A stretch of 19,101 nt of DNA from JALZDI01 sp965653225. GTDB lineage: Bacteria > Actinomycetota > Actinomycetes > Propionibacteriales > Nocardioidaceae. Position 1 is the first letter of the stretch. The number at the start of each line of letters is the position of its first letter. Positions 8,148 through 15,395 of this stretch are shown piece after piece. The notes under the pieces are model-generated. The model worked only from the letters and a program-made list of their open reading frames with translations, searched no databases and was not told the DNA's origin. The stretch is taken from positions 1 to 19,101 of the forward strand of contig CBFGZI010000074.1 in assembly GCA_965653225.1 (NCBI GenBank), written 5' to 3'. A program made the position numbers and the translations under genes.

Positions 8148-9302
8148 ATGGCCACTGTGACCTACGAGAAGGCGTCACGTGTTTACCCGGGAGCCACCAC
8201 CCCGGCGGTCGACGAGCTGGATCTAGAGATCGAAGACGGCGAGTTCATGGTTCTCGTGGGCCCGTCCGGCTGCGGGAAGTCGACCTCGCTGCGGATGCTG
8301 GCGGGCCTCGAGGAGGTCAACGGCGGCACTATCCGCATCGGTGACAACGACGTCACCGACCTGCCGCCCAAGGACCGCGACATCGCCATGGTCTTCCAGA
8401 ACTACGCCCTGTACCCCCACATGACCGTGGCCGACAACATGGGCTTCGCGCTGAAGATGGCCGGTACCCCCAAGGACGAGCAGAAGAAGCGGGTGCAGGA
8501 TGCGGCCAAGCTGCTCGGCCTGGAGGAGTACCTCGACCGCAAGCCGAAGGCGCTCTCGGGCGGCCAGCGGCAGCGGGTCGCGATGGGCCGGGCGATCGTA
8601 CGCGAGCCGCAGGTCTTCCTGATGGACGAGCCGCTGTCCAACCTCGACGCCAAGCTGCGCGTCTCCACGCGCGCCCAGATCGCGGCGCTGCAGCGCCGGC
8701 TCGGCATCACCACCGTCTACGTCACCCACGACCAGGTCGAGGCGATGACGATGGGAGACCGCGTCGCGGTGCTCAAGGACGGGCTGCTGCAGCAGGTCGA
8801 CACGCCGCTGAACCTGTACGACCGGCCCGGCAACGCCTTCGTGGCCGGCTTCATCGGCTCGCCCGCGATGAACCTCCTCAAGGTCAACGTGACCGAGAAC
8901 GGCGTACGCGTGGGCAACACCGACATCGGCCTGCGGCCGGAGACCCGCAGCAAGCTCGGCAACGAGCGCGAGGCCATCATGGGCGTTCGGCCCGAGGCCT
9001 TCCGCGTGGTCTCGGAGAACGACGAGGGCCTGCTCGCCGTGGTCGACGTCGTCGAGGAGCTCGGCGCCGACGCCTACGTCTACGCCACGCTCAGCCAGGA
9101 CGGCGGCGACGAAGCGAAGATCGAGCAGATCGTCACCCCAGGCGCCGAGGACAGCATGGAGGAGACCAGCGAGCGGGTGGAGCTGATCGCCCGCGTCGAC
9201 GCGCGCAAGCCGCCGGCCCGCGGGTCGAAGATCCGCTTCGCGGTGGAGCCGGAGCGCATCCACCTGTTCTCGTCCTCGACCGGCGAGCGTGTGAGCAGCT
9301 AG
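8148..9302 (+). CDS. msiK: MsiK-type shared ATPase for sugar ABC importers
   Basis: A complete sugar-importer ATPase of 384 aa that stands alone, with no permease of its own. Motifs are Walker A at 38-46, Q-loop QNYALYPH, LSGGQ at 136-140, Walker B D160/E161 and switch His194, followed by an OB-fold domain to the end. The opening (MATVTYEKASRVYPG, then LPPKDRDIAMVFQ) and the DEPLSNLDAKLRVSTRAQI stretch closely follow my memory of Streptomyces MsiK, an ATPase that serves several importers lacking their own, such as those for cellobiose and maltose. It probably energises orphan sugar importers elsewhere in the genome. The ATG has a good AAGGGAAGG site. Sitting beside an operon that already has an ATPase is notable. 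Confidence 0.85.
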   Translation: MATVTYEKASRVYPGATTPAVDELDLEIEDGEFMVLVGPSGCGKSTSLRMLAGLEEVNGGTIRIGDNDVTDLPPKDRDIAMVFQNYALYPHMTVADNMGFALKMAGTPKDEQKKRVQDAAKLLGLEEYLDRKPKALSGGQRQRVAMGRAIVREPQVFLMDEPLSNLDAKLRVSTRAQIAALQRRLGITTVYVTHDQVEAMTMGDRVAVLKDGLLQQVDTPLNLYDRPGNAFVAGFIGSPAMNLLKVNVTENGVRVGNTDIGLRPETRSKLGNEREAIMGVRPEAFRVVSENDEGLLAVVDVVEELGADAYVYATLSQDGGDEAKIEQIVTPGAEDSMEETSERVELIARVDARKPPARGSKIRFAVEPERIHLFSSSTGERVSS

Positions 9303-9484
9303 CCAGCAGCCGGCCCTCAGCCGTCCCGGAACCCGGGCGACGTGACGCGGGTCATGCCTTCGGTGTGATCCCTGCCAAGTCGCCCGGGTTTCCGTTTGAT
9401 AACGTGCCCGCGGTCCCTCACGCTAGGGACGCCGCACCACAAGAATGCGGAGCCCGAGACCCCGGCCCCCGAGGATGTTTGATC
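9303..9484 (+). promoter_or_regulatory. Structured leader before the transglycosylase-like gene
   Basis: A 182-base gap. Small inverted repeats CCCGG-AAC-CCGGG (9325-9337) and TGAC-GCGG-GTCA (9342-9353) may end the msiK transcript or bind protein. TGATAACGT, with TAACGT at 9400-9405, fits an extended -10. After it, GCGG (9410-9413) plus TCCCT (9414-9418) can pair with AGGGA (9425-9429) plus CCGC (9432-9435). That same CCGC can instead pair with GCGG at 9447-9450, giving two mutually exclusive hairpins. GAGGA (9471-9475) is the ribosome binding site. The conserved blocks of the c-di-AMP (ydaO) riboswitch were not recognised. Confidence 0.4.
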
Positions 9485-10195
9485 GTGCCCAACAGGCCCA
9501 CCAGGCCCGGCAAGCACGCGGCCCGACACAAAGCGCCGACTGCCTTCTCCCGTGCTACTGCCCACCTCGCCTCCACCGGCGGCCGGCGCACCGGCGGCAC
9601 AGTCCTGGCGCTAGGCGCCGTGGTGCTGGCCGGAGCCGCCGGCAACGGCGCCACCAGCTACGTCGTGTCCGCCTCCTCCTCAGGCAAGCACAGGCACGCC
9701 GAGCAACCCCCGCCGCGCCCGAACAGCGACATGGCGCAGCAGCGCGCCGCCGAGGTGACCGGCGACGTCTCCCGCAGCCAGGCCCGCACACCGCTCAGGC
9801 GTGCGCTGGCCGAGCGTCGTGACCCCGCCGAGCAGCCCGCGTCCACGACCGAAACCGCGTCGCACACGGCCCGTGCGGCCAGCATCGTGCCGGACGACCC
9901 GCGGGCGATCGCGGAGTCGATGCTGAGCGACTACGGCTGGGACTCCAGCGACGAGATGTCCTGCCTCGACGAACTCTGGGTCAGCGAGAGCGGCTGGGAC
10001 GTCTACGCCACCAACCCGACCTCGGGCGCCTACGGCATCCCGCAGGCACTGCCCGCAGGGAAGATGGCCAGCGCCGGCTCCGACTGGCGCACCAACCCGG
10101 CCACCCAGATCGAGTGGGGGCTGGACTACATCCAGTCCAGCTACGGCAGCCCGTGCAGCGCCTGGGACTTCAAGCAGAGCAACGGCTGGTACTGA
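9485..10195 (+). CDS. Exported transglycosylase-like (SLT-type) protein
   Basis: A 236-aa exported protein. I chose the GTG at 9485 because GAGGA sits 9 bases upstream; the open frame runs 40 codons further up but without a good site. A basic N-terminus leads to a hydrophobic stretch at about 37-60, a signal peptide or membrane anchor. A low-complexity Ala/Arg/Ser/Pro linker follows to about residue 136. The last 100 residues form a compact domain with SESGWDVYATNPTSGAYGIP (E168 in the position of the lysozyme-like catalytic Glu), QALPAGKMASAG, TNPATQIEWGLDYI and the end SNGWY. This domain is common in secreted actinobacterial proteins related to lytic transglycosylases. Cys160 and Cys224 may form a disulfide. 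It probably acts on peptidoglycan; activity is not proven by sequence. Confidence 0.8.
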   Translation: MPNRPTRPGKHAARHKAPTAFSRATAHLASTGGRRTGGTVLALGAVVLAGAAGNGATSYVVSASSSGKHRHAEQPPPRPNSDMAQQRAAEVTGDVSRSQARTPLRRALAERRDPAEQPASTTETASHTARAASIVPDDPRAIAESMLSDYGWDSSDEMSCLDELWVSESGWDVYATNPTSGAYGIPQALPAGKMASAGSDWRTNPATQIEWGLDYIQSSYGSPCSAWDFKQSNGWY

Positions 10196-10202
10196 ACCCA
10201 CG

Positions 10203-10226
10203 CACGGGGGGCTCCGCCCCCCCGTG
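10203..10226. terminator. GC-rich terminator hairpin
   Basis: CACGGGGGG (10203-10211) pairs with CCCCCCGTG (10218-10226) around a six-base loop. It lies 7 bases after the stop of the transglycosylase-like gene and ahead of the convergent fumarase stop. It contains the GGGGCTCCGCCCC theme of actinobacterial terminators. Confidence 0.75.
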
Positions 10227-10246
10227 TACCCCCCGAACAGCCACGC

Positions 10247-10259
10247 GGGGCTCCGCCCC
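10247..10259. terminator. Second GC-rich hairpin, fumarase side
   Basis: GGGGC (10247-10251) pairs with GCCCC (10255-10259) around TCC. The hairpin lies 6 bases beyond the fumarase stop codon on the minus strand. Together with the hairpin at 10203-10226 it separates the two convergent genes. Confidence 0.65.
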
Positions 10260-10265
10260 CGAAGG

Positions 10266-11654
10266 TCAGGGGTGGGTCATGCTGAGGACGTCGAGCGCCT
10301 CGTCGAGCTGCTTCTCGGTGAGGTCGCCGCGCTCGACGTAGCCCTGCTCTAGCACCACGTCGCGGATGGTCTTGCGCTCGGCCAGCGCGGTCTTGGCCAC
10401 CTTGGCGGCGTTCTCGTAGCCGATATAGCGGTTCAGCGGCGTGACGATCGACGGCGACGACTCGGCGTACTCCCGGCACCGCTCGACGTCTGCGCGCAGG
10501 CCCTCGACACAGCTGTCGGCCAGCGTGACGCCGGCGGTGGACAGCAGCCGGATCGACTCCAGCAGGTTGCGCGCCATCACCGGCATCATCACGTTGAGCT
10601 CGAACGTGCCGGTCGCGCCGGCGTAGGCGACGGTGGCGTCGTTGCCGATGACCTGGGCGCACACCATGAGCACGGCTTCGGGGACGACCGGGTTGACCTT
10701 GCCGGGCATGATGCTCGAGCCCGGCTGCAGGTCGGGCAGCGCGACCTCGGCCAGGCCCGTGCGCGGCCCGGAGCCCATCCAGCGCAGGTCGTTGCAGATC
10801 TTCGTCAGGCTGACGGCAATGGTGCGCAGCTGGCCGGACAGCTCGACGAGGCCGTCGCGGGCGCCCTGCGCCTCGAAGTGGTCGCGGGCCTCCGACAGTG
10901 ACAGGCCGGTCTCCTCGCCGAGGATCTCGATCACCCGGCCGCTGAAGCCCTCGGGCGTGTTGATGCCGGTGCCGACGGCGGTGCCGCCCAGCGGCAGCTC
11001 GGCCACCCGGGGGAGCGTCGCCCGCAGCCGCTCGACGCCGTACCGCACCTGCGCCGCGTAGCCGCCGAACTCCTGGCCCAGCGTCACCGGGGTCGCGTCC
11101 ATCAGGTGCGTGCGCCCGGACTTGACCACGTCGGCGAGCGCCGCCGACTTGGCCTCCAGCGCCAGCGCGAGGTGCTCCAGCGCCGGGATGAGCTGGTTGA
11201 CCGTCGTCTCGGTGGCAGCCACATGGATCGACGTGGGGAAGGTGTCGTTGCTGGACTGGCTGGCGTTGACGTGGTCGTTGGGGTGTATGTCGGAGCCGGA
11301 GGCCGCGCCGGCGAGCGAGGCGACCACCTCGTTCATGTTCATGTTCGACGAGGTCCCCGAGCCGGTCTGGAAGACGTCGACCGGGAAATGGTCGTCGAGC
11401 TTGCCCTCGGCGACCTCGTGTGCGGCGGCGTAGATCACGTCCGCGGTGTCCCGCGGCAGTACGCCGAGCTCGGCGTTGGCCTTGGCCGCGGCCGCCTTGA
11501 TCAGTGCCAGCGCCCGAATGTGCGAGGGCTCCAGGCGGGTGCCGGAGATCGGGAAGTTCTGCACCGCACGCTGGGTCTGCGCCCGCCACAGTGCGTCGAT
11601 GGGCACCCGTACCTCGCCCATCGTGTCGTGCTCGATGCGGTACTCGTCGCTCAT
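10266..11654 (-). CDS. fumC: Class II fumarate hydratase
   Basis: Fumarase converts fumarate and water to L-malate in the TCA cycle, as a cytoplasmic homotetramer without an iron-sulfur cluster. The 462-aa length is normal for FumC. The three conserved regions are intact: TGSGTSSNMNMNEV (about 97-110), GRTHLMDATPV with general-acid/base His183, and the family signature GSSIMPGKVNP (312-322) containing the catalytic Ser of the flexible loop. HPNDHVNASQSSNDTFP (about 124-140) supplies substrate contacts. The ATG at 11654 follows the stop of the YihY-like gene by only 9 bases and has no strong Shine-Dalgarno site, so it is probably translated by coupling from the upstream gene. In M. tuberculosis, fum (Rv1098c) also lies near phoH2. 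Confidence 0.95.
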   Translation of the reverse strand: MSDEYRIEHDTMGEVRVPIDALWRAQTQRAVQNFPISGTRLEPSHIRALALIKAAAAKANAELGVLPRDTADVIYAAAHEVAEGKLDDHFPVDVFQTGSGTSSNMNMNEVVASLAGAASGSDIHPNDHVNASQSSNDTFPTSIHVAATETTVNQLIPALEHLALALEAKSAALADVVKSGRTHLMDATPVTLGQEFGGYAAQVRYGVERLRATLPRVAELPLGGTAVGTGINTPEGFSGRVIEILGEETGLSLSEARDHFEAQGARDGLVELSGQLRTIAVSLTKICNDLRWMGSGPRTGLAEVALPDLQPGSSIMPGKVNPVVPEAVLMVCAQVIGNDATVAYAGATGTFELNVMMPVMARNLLESIRLLSTAGVTLADSCVEGLRADVERCREYAESSPSIVTPLNRYIGYENAAKVAKTALAERKTIRDVVLEQGYVERGDLTEKQLDEALDVLSMTHP

Positions 11655-11663
11655 GCGGCGACG

Positions 11664-12650
11664 TTACCCCGCGGCCTGGGTGCGCTCGGTCTCGGTGGTG
11701 GGCCCCGGATCGTCGACGACAGGCTCGAGAACACCCGCGCGGGCGGCCTCGAGCTGGGCCGCGACCGCGATGCCGAGGAACAGTGCCATCGCGGTCAGGT
11801 TGGACCAGATCAGCAGCGCGATGATGCCCGCGAGCGGTCCGTACACGTCGCCGAACGAGACGCTGACGTGGACGTAGACGGCCAGCAGGCCGGAGGCGAC
11901 CATCACCAGCGCGACCGCGAGCCCGCCGCCCAGCGCCAACCACGACAGCGCCGGCTGGCGCCGCCGCGGCGCGTGGTCGAACAGCACCGTGACCGCGAAG
12001 GTGGTCACCAGCAGGCCGACCGGCCAGCGCACCAGGTCCCAGACCCGTTCGGCCGTGTCCGACCAGCCGTAGAACTGCTGCATGGCGTCGCCGAACGGAC
12101 CGCCCGCCACCAGCAGCAGGAAGCCGAGGCCGACCGGCAGCGCGATGACCGCGGTGAGCACGACGGCACGGGTGAACCTGGCCACGCCGGGGCGGTCGCG
12201 GCTGATGCCGTAGATGCGGTTGGCGCCGCGCTCGACCTGCGCCGCGGCGAGTGTCATCGACACCAGGCCCACGATGATGCCGAGCGTCAGCGCCAGCCCG
12301 CCGGCGCGCTCGGCGGCGCTGCCGGGGGCGAGTGCCTGGCTGAGCACGTCGCTCTGACGGCCGCCGGGTGTCAGCTGCGACATCGTGGTCGCGAGTACCC
12401 GGGCGGCCTGCTTGGCCTCCAGCTTCGTGGCCAGGCCGGTGAGGCCGATGAGGAAGGGCAGCACGGAGAGCGCCAGCTGCAGGGCGAGCGCGCGGCCGGA
12501 CGTGAAGCCGTCAGCGAAGCGGAACCGCGCGAAGGCGTCGACGCAGAGCCGGCCCAGCCCGTACCGCCGCATGGTGTGCCAGGCGTCCTCGGCGTCGAGC
12601 TCGTCCCCGGACATGTCGGTGGTCACGGGCACGGTCCGGGCGGTGGTCAC
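11664..12650 (-). CDS. YihY/BrkB-family membrane protein
   Basis: An inner-membrane protein of 328 aa in the YihY/BrkB (formerly RNase BN-like) family. About six hydrophobic segments are seen, including ALALQLALSVLPFLIGL near the start, LALTLGIIVGLVSMTLAA in the middle, and AGIIALLIWSNLTAMALFLG, which is the most family-typical stretch, near the C-terminus. No enzyme activity is firmly established for the family; transport or envelope roles have been proposed. The GTG start overlaps the upstream stop as GTGA (four bases), and fumarase starts 9 bases downstream. The three genes therefore look like one operon, although they have no obvious shared pathway. The acidic tail ending in TETERTQAAG is variable in the family. 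Confidence 0.85.
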   Translation of the reverse strand: MTTARTVPVTTDMSGDELDAEDAWHTMRRYGLGRLCVDAFARFRFADGFTSGRALALQLALSVLPFLIGLTGLATKLEAKQAARVLATTMSQLTPGGRQSDVLSQALAPGSAAERAGGLALTLGIIVGLVSMTLAAAQVERGANRIYGISRDRPGVARFTRAVVLTAVIALPVGLGFLLLVAGGPFGDAMQQFYGWSDTAERVWDLVRWPVGLLVTTFAVTVLFDHAPRRRQPALSWLALGGGLAVALVMVASGLLAVYVHVSVSFGDVYGPLAGIIALLIWSNLTAMALFLGIAVAAQLEAARAGVLEPVVDDPGPTTETERTQAAG

Positions 12651-13330
12651 GGCACCATCTTGCTCGTGAACAGCCAGTACCGCTCGTCGCGCCCCTGCAG
12701 GTCGACGGGGAGGGGTTCGGCCTCACAGCGTCCGAAGACCTCCCGCATGGCCGCCTCGAGCGCGGGGGAGCCGGTGGAGGACCACACCGCCAGCGCGCCG
12801 CCGGGTGCCAGCAACCTGCGGCAGCGGGCCAGGAAGCCGTGCTTGTACAGCCCCGCGTTGGTCTCGTGGACGAGGAAGTCGGGTCCGTTGTCGACGTCGA
12901 GCAGGACCACGTCGTAGGCCGCGTCGGCGTCGGCGTCGGCCAGGTCGGCGGCGAGGTCGCGCACGACGGCCACCACCACGTGTACGCGGGGGTCGTCCAG
13001 GTGCTCACCCCCGGGCAGAACGCCGGAGCGCATCCACTCGACCACGGCGGGCTCGATCTCGGCGACCAGCACCTGCTCCACCCGGGGGTCGGTGAGCAGC
13101 TCGGCGAGCGTGTAGCCGAGCCCGAGGCCGCCGACCACGACACGCCGCGGCTGGGGCACCTGGGCGAGTGTGGCGCGGGCGAGCCGGCGTTCGCTGCCGG
13201 TCTCGGCGGTGTCCATCACGAACACGCCGTTGACGCGGAGCTCGAGGACCGTCTCTCCGTGGCCGTCGGCACGACGGCGTACCACCACCTCGCCGCGGGG
13301 AGAATCCGCGCGCGCCACCACCTCGTGCAC
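12647..13330 (-). CDS. Spermidine-synthase-like SAM-fold protein
   Basis: A 227-aa protein with the Rossmann core of the spermidine/spermine synthase superfamily. VVVGGLGLGYTL (glycine loop, about 64-75) and the acidic VAEIEP (E91) would hold the nucleoside part of SAM or decarboxylated SAM. LLDVDNGPDFL (144-154) is where SpeE has its catalytic DxxD stretch: D145 is kept but the second Asp position reads Asn148. The protein is shorter than SpeE (about 285 aa) because the N-terminal beta domain is reduced. Similar short proteins are widespread in actinobacteria and mostly uncharacterised, so true aminopropyl transfer is doubtful; a methyltransferase or other small-molecule role is possible. 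The GTG start at 13330 opens the three-gene minus-strand cluster, and the stop overlaps the YihY-like start. Confidence 0.75.
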   Translation of the reverse strand: MHEVVARADSPRGEVVVRRRADGHGETVLELRVNGVFVMDTAETGSERRLARATLAQVPQPRRVVVGGLGLGYTLAELLTDPRVEQVLVAEIEPAVVEWMRSGVLPGGEHLDDPRVHVVVAVVRDLAADLADADADAAYDVVLLDVDNGPDFLVHETNAGLYKHGFLARCRRLLAPGGALAVWSSTGSPALEAAMREVFGRCEAEPLPVDLQGRDERYWLFTSKMVP

Positions 13331-13350
13331 GCGCAGAGACTAGCCCGGCG

Positions 13351-13428
13351 CCTGACGCGACGCCGGGGAGGCGCGAATCCCCCTGTCCGCCATCCTCCCC
13401 GGCGTCGGCCTGTGGGGCCGGCGTCAGG
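13351..13428 (-). repeat. Nested inverted repeat upstream of the speE-like operon
   Basis: A 13-base perfect inverted repeat, GACGCCGGGGAGG (13359-13371) with CCTCCCCGGCGTC (13394-13406), is flanked by CCTGACGC (13351-13358) with GCGTCAGG (13421-13428). A small hairpin, GGCC-TGTG-GGCC, lies inside the second arm at 13407-13418. The whole folds as a branched stem. It lies between two minus-strand genes, so it may end the TetR transcript or act as a leader structure 20 bases before the speE-like start. Confidence 0.65.
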
Positions 13429-13430
13429 TC

Positions 13431-13578
13431 ACCAGCGGACTGTGCGCAGGCGGGAGAGCGCGCGGGTACGGGAAATACGTAAGAGTGACGACAAGGGCCC
13501 CTCCATCACGGGAACGCGCTGCTCGGGAACGCGCCCGATCGGGGCGCCGAGACCATCAACGAGCGAGAGTGACCCAGG
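13431..13578 (-). promoter_or_regulatory. Presumed promoter region of the speE-like operon
   Basis: This stretch holds no gene. It carries a direct repeat of the 11-mer CGGGAACGCGC (13509-13519 and 13524-13534, 15-base offset) and a related CGGGAA at 13469-13474. Tandem short motifs in this position suggest a regulator binding site, but no regulator can be named. No clear -35/-10 pair was found on the minus strand. Confidence 0.3.
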
Positions 13579-14331
13579 TCACGCCCCGGGCCGGCGGCTC
13601 TGCTCGGCATTTGTGCTGTGCAGCCGTTTCTGCAGACCGGCCAGCACGACGTCGAGGCCGTAGCGGAACTGCTGCTCGCCGGCGGTTCCCTCGACCAGCT
13701 CGGGGGCCAGGTCGACCAGGGTGGGGTACTGCTCGGCAGGCATGGCCGCCAGCGCCTCCTGCCGGCGCTGCCGGCCGCGGGCGTCGAGGCCGCGGTTGAG
13801 CTGCACCTCCCAGGTGGCCGCCCCCAGCGCGTGCTGCAGCAGGGCCAGGTGCGCGCGGGCGGCATCGGCCCGGTCGAAGCCGGCCTCGCGCAGCACCCGC
13901 AGGTGCTGCTCGGTCGCCTCCGCCGCCTCGTGACCGGCCAGCGGCCGGGTGGCGAACAGGTGGATCAGGGCGGGGTGGGCGACCAGCAGCCGGTAGAGCG
14001 CGAGTCCGGCCGAGCGCAGCCGCTGCACCCAGCCGGGCTCGTCGTCGGCCTCGGCGGTGCTTGCCTCGTGACGTGCCGCCTCGCGATGAGCCGCCTCGCG
14101 ATGGCTCGAGAGGCCGGCGAGGATGTGGTCGCGCGCGGCGTCGAGCAGCTCGTCCTTGCTGTCGAAGTAGGTGTACAGCGCCATGGGGCCGACCCCCAGG
14201 CGTTCGGCCAGCGACCGCATCGTCAGCCGCGCCGGTCCGCCCTCGTCGAGTACGGCGACGGCGGCGTCCACGATCGCCTCGCGGCTCAGGCTGTTGCGCG
14301 GAGCTCGCCGCCGGCGCGTGGCCTCGGCCAT
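13579..14331 (-). CDS. TetR-family transcriptional repressor
   Basis: A 250-aa TetR/AcrR regulator. I take the ATG at 14331 because GGGAGGACAGC stands directly before it; an in-frame ATG at 14364 lacks such a site. The N-terminal helix-turn-helix is clear: REAIVDAAVAVLDEGGPARL then TMRSLAERLGVGPMALYTYF (about 37-56), followed by DSKDELLDAA. The rest is a helical ligand-binding domain, with a His/Arg/Glu/Ala-rich insertion (SSHREAAHREAARHEA) after the DNA-binding part. It is divergent from a quinone oxidoreductase and an Ohr-type peroxidase, and a palindrome in the shared intergenic region is a probable operator. It most likely represses that pair and perhaps itself, responding to an oxidant, quinone or other small molecule; the ligand is unknown. 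Confidence 0.88.
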   Translation of the reverse strand: MAEATRRRRAPRNSLSREAIVDAAVAVLDEGGPARLTMRSLAERLGVGPMALYTYFDSKDELLDAARDHILAGLSSHREAAHREAARHEASTAEADDEPGWVQRLRSAGLALYRLLVAHPALIHLFATRPLAGHEAAEATEQHLRVLREAGFDRADAARAHLALLQHALGAATWEVQLNRGLDARGRQRRQEALAAMPAEQYPTLVDLAPELVEGTAGEQQFRYGLDVVLAGLQKRLHSTNAEQSRRPGA

Positions 14332-14376
14332 GCTGTCCTCCCGGCGGGTGGTGAGGTGGTTCACGGGTTACCCGGC

Positions 14377-14405
14377 TTGCCGATCTAAAGCGTACAGCGT
14401 ACGTT
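14377..14405 (+). promoter_or_regulatory. Promoter of the oxidoreductase/ohr operon
   Basis: TTGCCG (14377-14382), a 17-base spacer and TACGTT (14400-14405) fit a housekeeping actinobacterial promoter (-10 of the TANNNT type). The GTG start lies 29 bases after the -10. The spacer and -10 are overlapped by the palindrome at 14391-14403, so a bound repressor would block RNA polymerase. Confidence 0.6.
14391..14403. promoter_or_regulatory. Probable TetR operator
   Basis: CGTAC-AGC-GTACG is a perfect inverted repeat with a three-base centre, placed between the divergent tetR and oxidoreductase genes. Its position and size suit a TetR-family dimer. TAA and TTA flank it roughly symmetrically. Confidence 0.6.
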
Positions 14406-14434
14406 AGCCTGCGTTCCCGACGTGAGGAGAGGCA

Positions 14435-15385
14435 GTGCGCGCGGTCCAGATCACCGAGTTCGGCGGCCCGGAGGTGCTCAAGCTGACGGAGCTGCCCGAT
14501 CCGGAGCCGTCGCCGGGCCACCAGGTGCTCGACGTCAGCCGGATCGGCGTCAACTACGCCGACACCCACCAGGTCGAGAACTCCTACCTCGCGCCGGCCA
14601 GGCTGCCGCTGGTGCCCGGTGCCGAGGTGGTCGGGCGCACGCCGGACGGCCGCCGGATGGTGGCGCTGGTCGGCGAGGGCGGCTACGCCGAGCGCGCGCT
14701 GGCGCCGGAGGCGATGTCCTTCGAGGTGCCCGAGGGCGTCGACGACGGCGCCGCGCTGGCGCTGCTCGTGCAGGGGCTGACCGCATGGCACCTGCTGCGT
14801 ACGAGCTCGCGGATGGCCGAGGGCGAGACCGTGGTCGTGCACGCGGCCGCCGGGGGCGTCGGCTCGCTGGCGGTGCAGCTGGCCAAGCGGTGGGGCGCGC
14901 GGGTCATCGCCACGGCCTCCAGCGAGGACAAGCGCAAGACCGCCCTCGACCTCGGCGCCGACGAGGCCGTCGACCCGGCTGCGGACGACCTGGCCGACCG
15001 GCTGAAGGCTGCCAACGACGGGCAGGGCGTCGACATCGTGCTGGAGATGGTCGGCGGACCGGTGTTCGACGCGTCGCTGGCGGCGCTGGGCCAGTTCGGC
15101 CGGCTGGTGACGTACGGCATGGCCTCGCGTACGCCTCCGACGCCGGTGGAGCCGGGCGCGCTGATGATCGGGTCGAAGTCGCTCACCGGCTTCTGGCTGG
15201 TCGACTGCCTCAGCCGGCCCGAGATGCTCGGCGAACCGCTGGGCGAGCTGTTCGACCTGACCGCGCGGGGCGAGCTGCGGCCGCTGGTCGGCGGGGAGTA
15301 CCCGCTGTCCGAGGCGGCGCAGGCACACCGCGACCTGCGTGCGCGTACGACCGTCGGCAAGCTCGTTCTCGACCCCACCCGCTGA
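14435..15385 (+). CDS. NADPH:quinone oxidoreductase, zinc-free MDR family
   Basis: A medium-chain reductase of 316 aa, of the QOR/zeta-crystallin branch, expected to reduce quinones or other activated carbonyl compounds with NADPH. The N-terminal GroES-like domain has GVNYADTHQ and LVPGAEVVG but lacks the zinc-binding Cys/His set of alcohol dehydrogenases. The nucleotide-binding loop is HAAAGGVGSLAVQLAKRWGA (about 133-152), followed by an E-x-VGG segment (VLEMVGGPVFD). The C-terminal AHRDLRARTTVGKLVL is typical. The GTG start has GAGGAG 6 bases upstream. The next gene begins 10 bases after this stop, its ribosome site overlapping the stop codon, so they form an operon. The divergent TetR gene is its likely regulator. 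Confidence 0.9.
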   Translation: MRAVQITEFGGPEVLKLTELPDPEPSPGHQVLDVSRIGVNYADTHQVENSYLAPARLPLVPGAEVVGRTPDGRRMVALVGEGGYAERALAPEAMSFEVPEGVDDGAALALLVQGLTAWHLLRTSSRMAEGETVVVHAAAGGVGSLAVQLAKRWGARVIATASSEDKRKTALDLGADEAVDPAADDLADRLKAANDGQGVDIVLEMVGGPVFDASLAALGQFGRLVTYGMASRTPPTPVEPGALMIGSKSLTGFWLVDCLSRPEMLGEPLGELFDLTARGELRPLVGGEYPLSEAAQAHRDLRARTTVGKLVLDPTR

Positions 15386-15395
15386 GGAGCGACCC

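Noticed and set aside
9303..9484. ydaO (c-di-AMP) riboswitch before the transglycosylase-like gene
   Set aside because: Position and gene type would suit, but I could not find the conserved blocks of that family; only generic hairpins are seen. A covariance-model search would decide.
13340..13393. 17-codon minus-strand leader peptide before the speE-like gene, with GGGGAGG in front of its ATG
   Set aside because: The Shine-Dalgarno sequence abuts the ATG with no spacing, and the whole frame lies in the large inverted repeat, so the match is probably due to the palindrome.
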